From Ophiothrix spiculata (Eukaryota > Echinodermata > Ophiuroidea > Amphilepidida > Ophiotrichidae), in assembly GCA_000969725.1 (NCBI GenBank), contig JXSR01S002799.1: a stretch of 20,180 bases of DNA. One strand, written 5' to 3'. Both the position numbers and the translations under genes were made by a program. The notes below the pieces were generated by a model, which ran no database searches, was not told where the DNA came from, and saw only the letters and a program-made list of their open reading frames with translations. Below are positions 8,606 through 17,569 of this stretch, piece after piece; position 1 is the stretch's first letter; each line of letters begins with the position of its first letter.

Positions 8606-10078
8606 TTGATGTCCTTTGCTCTCTTCAGGATGAGGTGGAGCTCACAGCTGATAAGAAGTATCCACTCTTTGTTGAAGCACACAAAATTGCTGCTTTCCAA
8701 TTGCCTACCAGAGAGGAGAAAGAGCCCACGTAAGAAAGTATCGTGGGAGGATGCACGTGTAAGCAGAGCCAGAGAGAACCTTACTGATGCTTACAAGCAG
8801 TTCACAGAATCAAACAGTGAATGTGACAAAGAGTTGTTTGATCAGGCAAGGCAGAAACTCGACAAAGCTTACAACAGTGTTGAAGAGGATTATCTCCATG
8901 AGAAAATAAGTACCATCAGATCAGCTTCTCAAAGCAGGCAGAGTGGGATGGCATGGGCAGTGATAAATGATGTAACTGGCAGAACAGCAACCAGATCAGG
9001 TAGACTTAAAGGCAACACCTCATCAGAACGCTGTAAGGAATGGAGAGACTACTTTTCCACCCTACTAGGATCCCCACCTTCAGCTATTAACCCTGATGAG
9101 AAAATCCAATCCATCAATGAGAATACATTGCCAATTGAAACAGGAGCTTTCACAGATGAAGAACTTCAGGCTGTACTAAGAAAATTGTCAAAAGGCAAAG
9201 CTTCTGGCCTTGATGAAGTACCTGCTGAGGTTTGGAAATCTGGTAGTTTCAACAACAAACTACTAGATATCTGCAATGGCACGCTGCTTAGAGGTGAAAA
9301 ACCACAGGAATGGTCCCTAAGTGGAATAGTACCAATTCCTAAGAAAGGTGATCTCAGCAAGGCATCCAATTATAGGGGCATCAGCTTAGCATCCATGGCG
9401 GCGGGGATCTTCGACCGCTTGATACTCAATCGCATTCGACCTCACATTGAACCTCTGCTTGGACCAGGCCGGGATGGGATTCGCGCTGAACGCTCGACTG
9501 CTTCCCAGATTCTTGCCTTGCGTGGACTTATGGAAGGAATCGGGGACAGGAATCTTGAATGTGTCGTCACCTTCATGAACTTCGAGGGGGCCTTTGATTC
9601 GGTGCACCGAGGTGGACTCCTGGGGATTCTAACTGCTTGCGGGATTCCGGGTGCCGTCGTCGGGGCAATCGATACCATGTGCAGCGGCACGGGGGCAGTT
9701 GTGCTGTCGCCGGATGGTGAAACTGAGGCTTTCGAGATATTAGCAGGAGTGCTACAGGGCGATACTTTAGCACCTTACTTGTTCAACATTGTGCTAGATT
9801 ATGTGATGAGGGTGGCGGTCGAGGAAGACGGGGACGTGCTGGGCTTTGCAGTGACGCCTCGGGGAGGTGGGGGGCGCCCTGCGGAAGTCATTGCCGACCT
9901 GAATTTCGCGGATGACATTGCCTTGCTGTCCGACACGTTGCAGCAAGCTCAAGAACTGCTGACGGGGGTTGGGGATGCTGCTGCGGCGGTTGGTCTTGTG
10001 ATGAATGCTTCGAGAACCAAATTCATGGCATGTAACATCAAGACTGGTGTTGCACTGTCCACGGTGGAGGAAAGTTAG
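8606..10078 (+). CDS. LINE reverse transcriptase ORF, premature stop, catalytic Asp lost
   Basis: This is an open frame of 490 codons. Residues 1-35 or so are out of frame with the upstream endonuclease and probably not genuine. LINE-like sequence begins near residue 36 (about 8710). Residues 50-150 form a charged linker. The reverse transcriptase runs from about 185: IVPIPKKGD and NYRGISL at 241-260, RST near 296-298, motif A as TFMNFEGAFDSV at 322-333, motif B as AGVLQGDTLAPYLF at 380-393, motif C as FADD at 434-437, and the motif D region VGLVMNASRTK at 462-472. In motif A the first catalytic aspartate position is Asn325 (codon 9578-9580), which should abolish polymerase activity. The FADD pair is intact. 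TAG at 10076-10078 ends the frame although family-like sequence continues in frame beyond it. No promoter or upstream ORF supports independent expression. Confidence 0.85.
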   Translation: MMSFALFRMRWSSQLIRSIHSLLKHTKLLLSNCLPERRKSPRKKVSWEDARVSRARENLTDAYKQFTESNSECDKELFDQARQKLDKAYNSVEEDYLHEKISTIRSASQSRQSGMAWAVINDVTGRTATRSGRLKGNTSSERCKEWRDYFSTLLGSPPSAINPDEKIQSINENTLPIETGAFTDEELQAVLRKLSKGKASGLDEVPAEVWKSGSFNNKLLDICNGTLLRGEKPQEWSLSGIVPIPKKGDLSKASNYRGISLASMAAGIFDRLILNRIRPHIEPLLGPGRDGIRAERSTASQILALRGLMEGIGDRNLECVVTFMNFEGAFDSVHRGGLLGILTACGIPGAVVGAIDTMCSGTGAVVLSPDGETEAFEILAGVLQGDTLAPYLFNIVLDYVMRVAVEEDGDVLGFAVTPRGGGGRPAEVIADLNFADDIALLSDTLQQAQELLTGVGDAAAAVGLVMNASRTKFMACNIKTGVALSTVEES

Positions 10079-10665
10079 CTAGACCAGGTCCAGGGCTTTC
10101 GGTGCCTGGGCTCCTGGGTGGATGGGTCGGGAGGGCATTTTCATGTACGAAGGGCCCTCGCATGGAGGGCTTGTGACAAGGTTCGCCTTCTCTGGAGGTC
10201 CGGTCTGCCAGACTTGTTGGGGATCATCTTCTTCCGTGCAGACGTAGAGGGTATTCTGTTGTGTGGCTCGGGGGGGGGGGGGGGTGGACGCTGACAGGGG
10301 GACTTGAGGCCGGGTTGGATGGGAGCTGCGCCAGACTATTAATGATGGTTCAAAACCTTGGCTGGAGAGATCGTCCTGCCGGGGAGGTGATGTACGGTGA
10401 TTTACCAGAACTGTCAGAGGTAGTGGGAGGTCGCCGCCTGGACTTTGCTGCTCACTGTGCTGGACGGCTTGAGGAGCCAGTGTCTGGACTGGTGTTCTGG
10501 ACGCCCACCCGGGGGACACGTGCACAGGGAGGACCGGGGCTGACCTACCCAGTGCTTCTTGCACGGGATGCTGGCATTGATAGAGACGAACTTCTCGGTC
10601 TCATGCTGGGCAGGCGGCGGTGGAGAAAATTCATCATGGCTTCCGACCGCGGTCGACATATATAG
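10079..10665 (+). pseudogene. LINE ORF C-terminal tail, displaced by stop and G-tract frameshift
   Basis: Directly after the TAG the same frame reads QVQGFRCLGSWV, ALAWRACDKVRLLW and EGILLCGS, typical of the region after the reverse transcriptase in this LINE group. At a G15 run (10270-10284) the frame slips. The next frame gives GWTLTGGLE, then GWRDR, YGDLPE, RRLDFAAHC, PTRGTRAQGGP and GLMLGRRRWRKF, ending at TAG 10663-10665. Relatives have a short YGSETWTLT-like segment where the G run sits, so the run has probably expanded by slippage. The minus-strand frames across the same DNA are shadows. Confidence 0.8.
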
Positions 10666-10676
10666 ATAGATAGATG
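10657..10676 (+). repeat. LINE 3' tail of TAGA repeats
   Basis: ATATATAGATAGATAGATG follows the last codons directly and is AT-rich, in contrast to the GC-rich tail. Short tandem repeats at the 3' end, instead of a long poly-A, are common in several LINE clades. A target-site duplication was not found. Confidence 0.55.
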
Positions 10677-10931
10677 TTACTCCCCCTCTCCTGAAATAAA
10701 ATTACAAACCAATTTCAGTGCTTTCGTTCACAAAATAACATACATTACAAAACACACACTAATCTAAAGTATTGCAACATCGTCGACTGTGGTGTTGGCG
10801 CAAAATTTAAATAGCGTTTTTCAAAACGTTGGTTTAAAAACACTGTTATTCTAGTTATAATAATCTTTATAAAGTTGTTTTCATGTTTCTTTTCTTTAAT
10901 TATTTGATGAATTGACACTAATTTCAATAAC
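10677..10931. other. AT-rich stretch, no feature recognised
   Basis: This is non-coding AT-rich sequence between the LINE tail and the TTAGGG tract. The minus-strand frame at 10745-10927 is low-complexity (I, K, N) and unsupported. Confidence 0.5.
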
Positions 10932-10958
10932 TAGGGTTAGGGTTAGGGTTAGGGTTAG
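10932..10958 (+). repeat. Interstitial telomere-like (TTAGGG) tract
   Basis: The 27 bp hold four and a half consecutive copies of the TTAGGG phase with no mismatch. This is the telomere repeat of vertebrates and many invertebrates. Surrounded by unrelated sequence, it is an interstitial tract, not a chromosome end. Confidence 0.9.
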
Positions 10959-10980
10959 AATTGCTTAGAATAAGCAATTC
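10958..10980. repeat. Perfect hairpin next to the TTAGGG tract
   Basis: GAATTGCTTA-gaa-TAAGCAATTC is a 10-bp perfect stem with a 3-nt loop. It begins on the last base of the TTAGGG tract. Confidence 0.85.
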
Positions 10981-11331
10981 TTTGAGAGTTGATATCTGTC
11001 GAGGATCAGATGTTAAATTATTCAACTCATGTCTCTTGAAATGTTTGTTATTCAAGACTCGTAGGTTAATGTTATCTCACGTATCTTACTTCAGATTTGC
11101 GTAATTCGTATGTGCGTTTAAAGTGATACTACTAACGCCTTTTTTCGAAGATCCTGTCATAAAAAACCTGCATGCAGTCGAGTGTGACGTCATTTTCAAG
11201 AACGATAATTGGTAATTTACAAACTGTTGACATGTTCCTAAAATACTTTAACACTGGTTTGCTGAGAATGACGATAAATTGGATGTTATCGATATTCCTG
11301 TCAATTGTCGCAAGTTTTTCGAATCAATACA
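10981..11331. other. Stretch with no recognised feature
   Basis: This is AT-rich non-coding sequence. The 66-codon frame at 11172-11372 runs into the following MITE and shows no family resemblance. Confidence 0.45.
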
Positions 11332-11333
11332 TA

Positions 11334-11582
11334 CACTGTTATACTGTTGGGCAATTATTTAGCGTTGGTTAAACTATGAACAACCCAATTGTTGGGTAAA
11401 TAATATTAACCAACTGTTGGTGAAATTTCACCCAATATTTGGGTAATTAGCAACAACTTTTACCCAACAGTTAGGTAATTAGCCAACATTTTACGTAACG
11501 TTGGTAATTATTTACCCAGAAGTAGGGTTGTTCATAGTTGAACCAACGTTGGGTTAATTATTTGCCCAACGTTCTAACAGTG
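11334..11582. mobile_element. 249-bp foldback MITE with TA flanks
   Basis: The element starts CACTGTTATACTGTTGGGCA and ends in the near-complement TTTGCCCAACGTTCTAACAGTG. TA lies outside both ends (11332-11333 and 11583-11584). The arms continue inward through GGTTAAACTATGAACAACCC (near 11366) against its complement near 11524, so the element can fold end to end. Within it, CCAAC / TTGGGTAAT words recur about every 25-40 bp in both orientations. It has no coding capacity. The superfamily is uncertain. Confidence 0.75.
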
Positions 11583-11584
11583 TA

Positions 11585-13380
11585 CCAATGAAATTCAAAC
11601 CATGAGTTATACACCAATTTTTGTAATCAAAGAAATGTTACATTGGTCAATTAATAATCAAAACTCAATTAGACCCACACTCTTTAATGAAAACAATATG
11701 GCGTCAATTCAGGGCCGCTGTCACATTCCTCGGCAAATTCGCCATCCCAACTCTTTGCTGCCCGTGTACAAGCATTGTCAATTGTTTTCCTTTTGTTACT
11801 CTACACATATCAGTCTACAATCCTTAAATATTCCTTCGAAAAGAATTATACGCAGGGTATTTTCACTTTCTATGCGACCAAAAAGACCAATGGGTAAAAT
11901 TGCAAAAGCCAATTTTTGCAATATGATTGATGATTTCCATATATGTGCAGTCTTTCATGGACGACTGCTTATACGCGAGTTACATGCATTACAAGAATTC
12001 CCCGACGTCCAGCAATTCGTGAAATCACTTGGCAGCAAAAAAAAAAATCGCACAGCCATATAACAAAAACGGATTCCTTCGGTTCTCAGGGCTACAATGT
12101 GCTTGAGATCTTCATTCAATATCTCTCATAACGTCGCCATTTTGAAAGTAACAAACAATTTTAATGGACTAAAATAAGCTAAGGGGTCTGTTTTAATGCA
12201 TTGAACAATACACATTAGTAACATTGCTCATCTAAATAAGAAATCAAATATTAACTATGGACGAGTTATACTCGCAAACACCAGGATTTACACTATGTTG
12301 CAATATTTCTGATAACAGAGTAAAGAAACAACGGCACCTTCAATAGGTCAGATTATTGATCTTTCACATTTTTTTATAAATCCAGAACCATATTTTAGAC
12401 ATAAGTAAAAGTATACTTTGTCTGCTTCATTGTGATGACAGGAACATGTTGGTGTGGTTTTGAACAAGATTTGACCAATTTTGAAATTTCACCCCCTGCT
12501 TTGGCAGCCATTTTGTTTTATTGAAATTAACAAACCTTGACAACCTCACATTTTCCTACATTTTTGAATATGTTGTTTAGGAGGTCATTACCAGTAATGT
12601 TAATTTCAATACAATTTTGTCCTCGTACCCCAATGAATTCTCAACGATTGACAAGTCTATTTGCCTGAGAGTACGTAATGCCGATAAACAATCAATCAAG
12701 ATACTTCAAAGGTGAATCAATAAAAATAAATGTCGGTTTGAACAAAACATCTCAATGGATATCCAAATCAATTACGCATTTAATGCTTATCGTACCGAGA
12801 GTGAATACTTAAATTAATCTTGCTTCAATCGTCATGAGATTTGTATTTGATTTAATCATACCTGCATTGCTATAGGCGATTTCCACAGATAAAGAGAAAG
12901 CAGGAGGATTTAATTTATCATTGAATGCAATTATCAAATAGGTTAGAATAAGATACTCTCCATTATGTATATAGAATGACTGTATTAAAGTTTCCGCTTA
13001 TTTAACCGGGATATCGGCGCAGTACGTATACCGATATCGATCAAAGCTTGTTTTCATTCGTTACATCCAATTAGATATCTTATATTCTTGTTAACATTAT
13101 TAATTGGTAAATACATTGTGCTAACACAACTATCTAAAAGCATTTATTCTGCGAGCTTATTCCATGTAATACTACCACATTCATTATGTCTTGAGGCTAA
13201 ATGCCCTCTTAATCTTAATCGGATTTCTTTTCTTGATAATGTCAAATCTGAAGAAAAAATAATATCCAACTAGTTTGTACTACTAACTTTTCCATGAAAT
13301 TGATTTAAGTAATAGATCAACTTTTACAACTGGAAATCACAAAGCCGTGATCGTGATTATCAAGGATGGTATCGACAAGC
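11585..13380. other. Long AT-rich stretch without a supportable gene
   Basis: The longest open frame (11602-12063, 153 codons) has no recognisable domain, no signal or membrane pattern, and ends in a poly-A-derived lysine run. Because its composition is mixed rather than purely low-complexity, a diverged exon cannot be excluded. GTCGCCATTTTGAAAG near 12134-12149 repeats the same word found in the terminal repeat at about 6333-6348. Around 12405-12470 there is a diverged resemblance to the segment at 5060-5135 (AAAAGTATAC, then AGGAACATG-TGGTG). Confidence 0.4.
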
Positions 13381-13385
13381 CATTT

Positions 13386-13403
13386 GTCGACAATATTGTC
13401 GAC
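13386..13403. repeat. 18-bp perfect palindrome
   Basis: GTCGACAATATTGTCGAC is self-complementary over all 18 bases with no loop. Its left part, GTCGACAATAT, recurs at about 13688-13698. The element or protein that made it is unknown. Confidence 0.85.
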
Positions 13404-13720
13404 TAATCAGCTCGGCTAAATTAACATGATATAAAATAAAACAGAATAAAAAAGCTATTGTCTTCTCATCGTGAATATTTATTTATTTATGTTCAGTCCA
13501 GTGAATTTTTTTTTTTTTTTAATATTCTTAGATATAAGTTGAAATAAAAGTAATTAAAACATATTTTGTGTAATAAATCTTAAAATTCTCCACTTGTCAG
13601 GAAAGGTGACGCTGCATCCCATCGCTACATATTGGAGACAGAAGATGTAATATCAACCACCTTAGCTGTATTAATAAAGATGCACTGTCGACAATATGCC
13701 TCTTTAATGCCTCTTTTTGG
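13404..13720. other. AT-rich stretch with a T tract, no gene
   Basis: A T run lies at about 13507-13520. Nothing coding is visible. Near 13700, GCCTCTTTAATGCCTCTTT is a short direct repeat. Confidence 0.5.
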
Positions 13721-13835
13721 TAGGCCGGGATGTTGTTTTTTGTATAAAAGAGATCAATTCTTTATATGTCCCGAAAATGACACTCTGTTGCTGTAAATGG
13801 TTATAAGAATATAATTGAATTGAATTCATTTAAAA
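13721..13835 (+). repeat. Possible retroposon 3' tail ending in (TTGAA)
   Basis: The sequence TGCTGTAAATGGTTATAAGAAT followed by ATAATTGAATTGAATTC (about 13787-13827) resembles the 3' ends of some LINEs and SINEs that finish in short TTGAA-type repeats. No body of such an element is recognisable upstream, so this is weak. Confidence 0.25.
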
Positions 13836-14488
13836 ATGTATATAACTGTGTCTTTTGTCTTAATGTATCTTAAATACGCTTTAAAGTAAGGTTTTATGCG
13901 ATTTTTGCATATTTTTTGACACGGTTTTCTGTTTCTCCCCATGTTTCCTGTCTAGTAACTGTTTTGCAGCTGCTGCTCTCTGATTTGTCTTGTCCTTCCT
14001 GAATTTTCCCGCTTGCTGTCCTGCTCGATTTTTTTGTTGGGGGGGGGGGAGGGCTTGCCCTATGCTGGCTACGACACTAATTGTAAAGTCGTGACGGTTT
14101 GTATGCAAACGCAAAATAAAGCTACAACTACCTGACCTGCCTTTGGTTTTCATTGATTACCCCCTTATAGAAATTAAATGGCGATATCGTATTCTTCAAT
14201 GAGTATATAGAAGCCAAAGAAGAAGCAATAACATAACAAAAACAAAGCAAAACAAACAAAGAGACAAACAAAACAGCAGCAACAACAACAACAAAGACAT
14301 ATGTTACCCGTCGTATCAAAACAAGATATATTTTGTAACCTTCATGTTTCTCATAAAACAGATGATGAATATTTCTTGTTTAGTGTGATTAAATAGCAAA
14401 AAAATATATCTTGTACAGTGTTGACTTGTCATAAAAATGATGACATTTTTAAACTATTGGGCAAAATGGAATTTTCATCTTTACTTAC
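13836..14488. other. Stretch without a supportable gene; G run and CAA-rich tract
   Basis: A G run lies at about 14038-14049 and a (CAA)n-rich tract at about 14270-14296. The two minus-strand frames here (13881-14153 and 14128-14319) are rich in Q, A, K or V, as expected from these tracts. I see no domain in them. Confidence 0.45.
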
Positions 14489-14700
14489 ATAGGCGGCGGA
14501 AGCGATGGACGTGAGGACATGTCATCAGTTTCAGGTGGAGGGGACGGTCCCCCGCAAAAATATTAAGAAGAAAGAAAGAAACGGAAAGGAAATTGAATTT
14601 CCCTTTGTTTTTGATGATTTAAATTGTGAAGAATCAAAAACTGTAAAGTTCGCCAAATTTTGCGCAAGTTTTAAGATTTTTAGCTGAAATTAGCCGATTG
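14489..14700 (+). repeat. Fragment of a hAT-like GGCGGCGGAA repeat
   Basis: CATAGGCGGCGGAAGCGATGG (from 14489) is followed by GGAGGGGACGGTCCCCC and then a T/A-rich body. A GGCGGCGGAA start followed by a short G/C-rich block resembles the ends of abundant non-autonomous DNA elements that I recall from invertebrates. The matching right end is not evident. Confidence 0.35.
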
Positions 14701-15474
14701 TATTTTCGCGCATTACAAAAATTATATAATTTTTCCTCTGGCCAATTTTGCTCAAAAATATTTTGATTAAAAAATAAGCCTTTAAAATGTTTACCAATGT
14801 TAAAGTACGGGAAAACATAGTTTGTGATATACCGGTATATACCGTGTTTTGATAAGGTCACATATATGTACCCTGGTCCTTTCCTACCGAAGAGTGGGCA
14901 TTCTTTTCACTGTTACATTTTACTATAGCATTTTAAATCTACACTTTTATTAACTGTCATACTATAAAACGATTGAGAAATAAACGAAATTGTTGAAATC
15001 GCTGACACAATCACTTTGTACGTCAATAATGATATTGAGCATAACATTTCAATTAATTACGAATGCGTACTTGAGATATCAAACCTGCAACAGAATTTGT
15101 ACAAACTTAAAACCATCGTTGAAGGTCATATATATTGCATGCGCCTTGGCATTTACCGCCCAAGAATTGAAAATATTAAATACAAAATTATAATATATTA
15201 TGTATATTATACATAAACTAAACTGTCTATTTAAAACTAAACATTATATACTTGATAACAGGAACAAGAACATTTACAAACTGCACAAATATTAAATTAT
15301 AACTAATTATAATACAAATACGGTATTATATCTAAACAGGGCAGATACATTAAGATATATTAAAAAAAAACATTAAAAGTCAGAATTACAATGTAGTATT
15401 GCCAAACTGAACATTGTGCAATTACTGCCGCTATTGAAATTTATAGATACAAGGTAAAATATTTGATTATGCAT
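14701..15474. other. AT-rich stretch, no feature recognised
   Basis: It contains a 10-bp palindrome ATACCGGTAT (about 14829-14838) and otherwise AT-rich non-coding DNA. The two overlapping frames at 14990-15216 are chance. Confidence 0.5.
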
Positions 15475-15735
15475 TCAATTGTTTATAGACATGTCCGAAA
15501 TGCAGTAAGTTCCTGCACCTTTAAGGTCATTGTCAAAGCCATTCCATAGTACTGCGCCACAGTAACTGAGACCTCTTTTCTTATAGTTTGTCGTTGGTTT
15601 TGGAATAGCTAGTTTTTTAAAACCATGAAGCTCAAATCCCTTATTGTTTCTTAGATTTAAATGGTTATAATGCAGTGTTAGTATAATTATTAAACATTTT
15701 ATTAATTTTGTGTTCTCATTCTGGCTGAACATCCC
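15475..15735 (-). pseudogene. LINE ORF2 C-terminal remnant (second, unrelated LINE)
   Basis: The 85-codon minus-strand frame reads LNLRNNKGFEL (residues 25-35), then AIPKPTTNYKKRGLSYCGAVLWN (42-64) and NDLKGAG. This order, an N-L-R-x-x element, a P-x-x-x-T-N-Y-x-K-R stretch, then S-Y-x-G-A-x-L-W-N, is the short domain at the very end of many CR1/L2-type LINE proteins. The usual S-L-P after LWN is changed to G-F-D. No reverse transcriptase is visible on the minus strand upstream (above 15735), so the fragment is 5'-truncated or its body has decayed. It differs from the LINE at 8271-10676. Confidence 0.65.
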
Positions 15736-16010
15736 ATTCGGCCTACATGGTTCCGACGCCCCTGAAATATGTTAATCATCAGAAAATATCGGTATCGTTT
15801 TATAATTTACGCTGGAAAACGTTATTAAAGTCTCGTAGTATTCATTTTAGACCATCAAAATTTGAACCTGTACCTGAATATAGTAGTGACTATATAAGGC
15901 CTCACTGTTTTTAACAGGTTCTGTCTTGTTGTGTTTACAGAGTTGTCTTACCGCTGGCTGTAATGACCACGCATTATAATTGAAGTCTGCTATTGACAGA
16001 AACGTGTGAG
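15736..16010. other. Short non-coding stretch with a TATA-like word
   Basis: CTATATAAGGCC lies at 15891-15902, a good TATA-box match. No transcript can be tied to it, and in AT-rich DNA such words arise by chance. Confidence 0.3.
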
Positions 16011-17569
16011 TTCTGTTTACCATCATTATGTCCAGAGCATTGTTCAAAGTGACGATCTAAATTTCGCATATACGAGAGGGTATCAAAAAAATCACCAAGA
16101 AGGAAAAAGGTAATATCGATGAACTTTTGTCAGGATGGTCACTCGTCTTTGTGTACATTATGGTACAGAAATGATCTCAATAGCATTTACACTTTCTATA
16201 CAGGTATCGATAGATGTATGTCTACAATCTGCACTCGCTGAGCATCAGATGTCTAACCATTGAGAAATGAAAGATGCGTGGCGTGATCAACTGTCTGCAT
16301 GCGGCTAGTTACAGTCCAGTAATCCTAAGAAGACACCCTTCAAAGTTAAGATATTAAGTTAGGATCCCACCTTTTCATTGATGCCATAATATGACGACAT
16401 AGTTACGTAATAAAGCATGAGAGACCTGAAAATGTTGATTTAAGCGAAATACAATGTAGATTTGTTTGGCTATAAGAAGACCTCTACAAAGTCTGTCCCT
16501 AGACAATTATTTTTTATTGGGGATAAATATGTTACTTTGTAAAGTTGCTATGTAAAGATGACTTAAGGGTCACAAAATAGAATTATGTTCCTGGCGGTAT
16601 TTGTTCTTGGTGATCTTTAAAACTTTTTGATATCCCCTCGTATATGTTATATGTCGCGTAAAATTACATTGAGAGGGGAACACACTAAACTAAAATTTTA
16701 ACATATTTACTCAGCCATTGTTTTGTCATGAATAATTAGAAAGAAAATTGTTAAAAAAATATAAAAAGTATACTACCTTATTTAAAGTTCACAATGATAA
16801 CGGTTGCATTTATTATCTATTTTAAGACACGAGATGCGTCAAATTGGTTGGAAAATTGATTGCAAAATTCACGAAGTATTTAATTCAACGTCAATATTAG
16901 TTTTACAAAATCTTTTAATGCAAAAACAACATTTCCATGAATTCCAAAGGAGCCGTTAAATAACTAATGCTATTCCGTTAAACGTTATCAAGTGCCAATA
17001 ACCATTAACAAAATGAAAATAAAGATGCATTATAGTATATTACATGCAAACTACTACTGTTTAGTAGAGGATAACAGTTGACAGTTAAATAAACATAATC
17101 AAGTACTTTTTCTCAGAAATACATACATAACAATAATTATCCTTGACTCTTAATTATTACAAAGAAATGGAGACTTTGACTCACAATTCTACAAATTTAT
17201 TTAGTTTTGTTTTCGAAAAAAAACCCAACTGAATAATTGTTTTCTTTTAATGCTTACATTATTTTGTAATCGTCTATAGGCATAATTTCCTGGAATACGA
17301 CATACTAGGTTTACGATGTTAAGTCAAGGTAGTTGGCTTTTGATTTGATTTTTAAGGCATGGCTAACTGAGCCAAAAGCAATTTTTGAGTTAAATGTGCC
17401 GTTGTTTTATTCTGAACTGCAGGAAGTCTCGTAGCCTTAAACAAAATAGTAAAGGCAGTATTGTAACAGCAATGACTTAAATTGATATCTTCTAATACTA
17501 GATAATACAAGGGCAGAAGTTGAATTGAAAAAGCTATACATGTATGCAAATTTTGGAAAGGATTTTCAG
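16011..17569. repeat. Tandem duplication, unit 1 (1559 bp)
   Basis: The unit starts TTCTGTTTACCATCATTATG and ends GGAAAGGATTTTCAG. The next unit begins immediately with the same TTCTGTTTACC at 17570. It is AT-rich with no recognised gene. The start of the unit is joined to different flanks in the two copies (AACGTGTGAG on the left, the end of unit 1 on the right), as expected for a simple tandem duplication. Minus-strand frames at 15847-16047 and 17352-17606 share their first codons only because they both cross this boundary sequence. Confidence 0.95.

Larger units (their letters stand above)
8271..10676 (+). mobile_element. Decayed 5'-truncated LINE (APE-type non-LTR retrotransposon)
   Basis: The element reads, in order, the end of an APE-like endonuclease, a linker, a reverse transcriptase and a C-terminal tail, followed by a short TAGA tail (ATATATAGATAGATAGATG, to about 10676). 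This is the layout of a single-ORF non-LTR retrotransposon. Phrases such as QLDYI, GSDHR, AGVLQGDTLAPYLF, FADDIALLSD, WTLT and GWRDR match a very widespread invertebrate LINE group. The clade (RTE/RTE-X-like, or CR1-related) is not certain. The N-terminal two thirds of the endonuclease is absent or unrecognisable, and the reading frame changes several times, so this copy is dead. GC content rises sharply inside it near 9390. Confidence 0.9.

Noticed and set aside
9166-9773. Several minus-strand open frames opposite the reverse transcriptase
   Set aside because: They are shadows of the GC-rich coding strand with no recognisable domains. The same applies to 10079-10564 and 10414-10659.
11602-12063. 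153-codon open frame as a possible host gene or exon
   Set aside because: No recognisable domain, promoter or convincing splice context was found, and it ends in a lysine run from an A tract. Kept only as an uncertain note.
13881-14319. Two minus-strand frames rich in Q/A/K or V as small genes
   Set aside because: They derive from the CAA-rich tract and the G run. There is no domain and composition is low-complexity.
15891-15902. TATA-box-like word CTATATAAGGCC as a promoter
   Set aside because: AT-rich background and no associated transcript, initiator or coding sequence.
16215-16280. tRNA-like wording on the minus strand (CTCAATGGTTAGACATCTGA), also in unit 2, suggesting a tRNA-derived SINE
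   Set aside because: It resembles a D-arm and box A, but no box B, acceptor stem or tail could be placed, so neither a tRNA nor a SINE can be supported.
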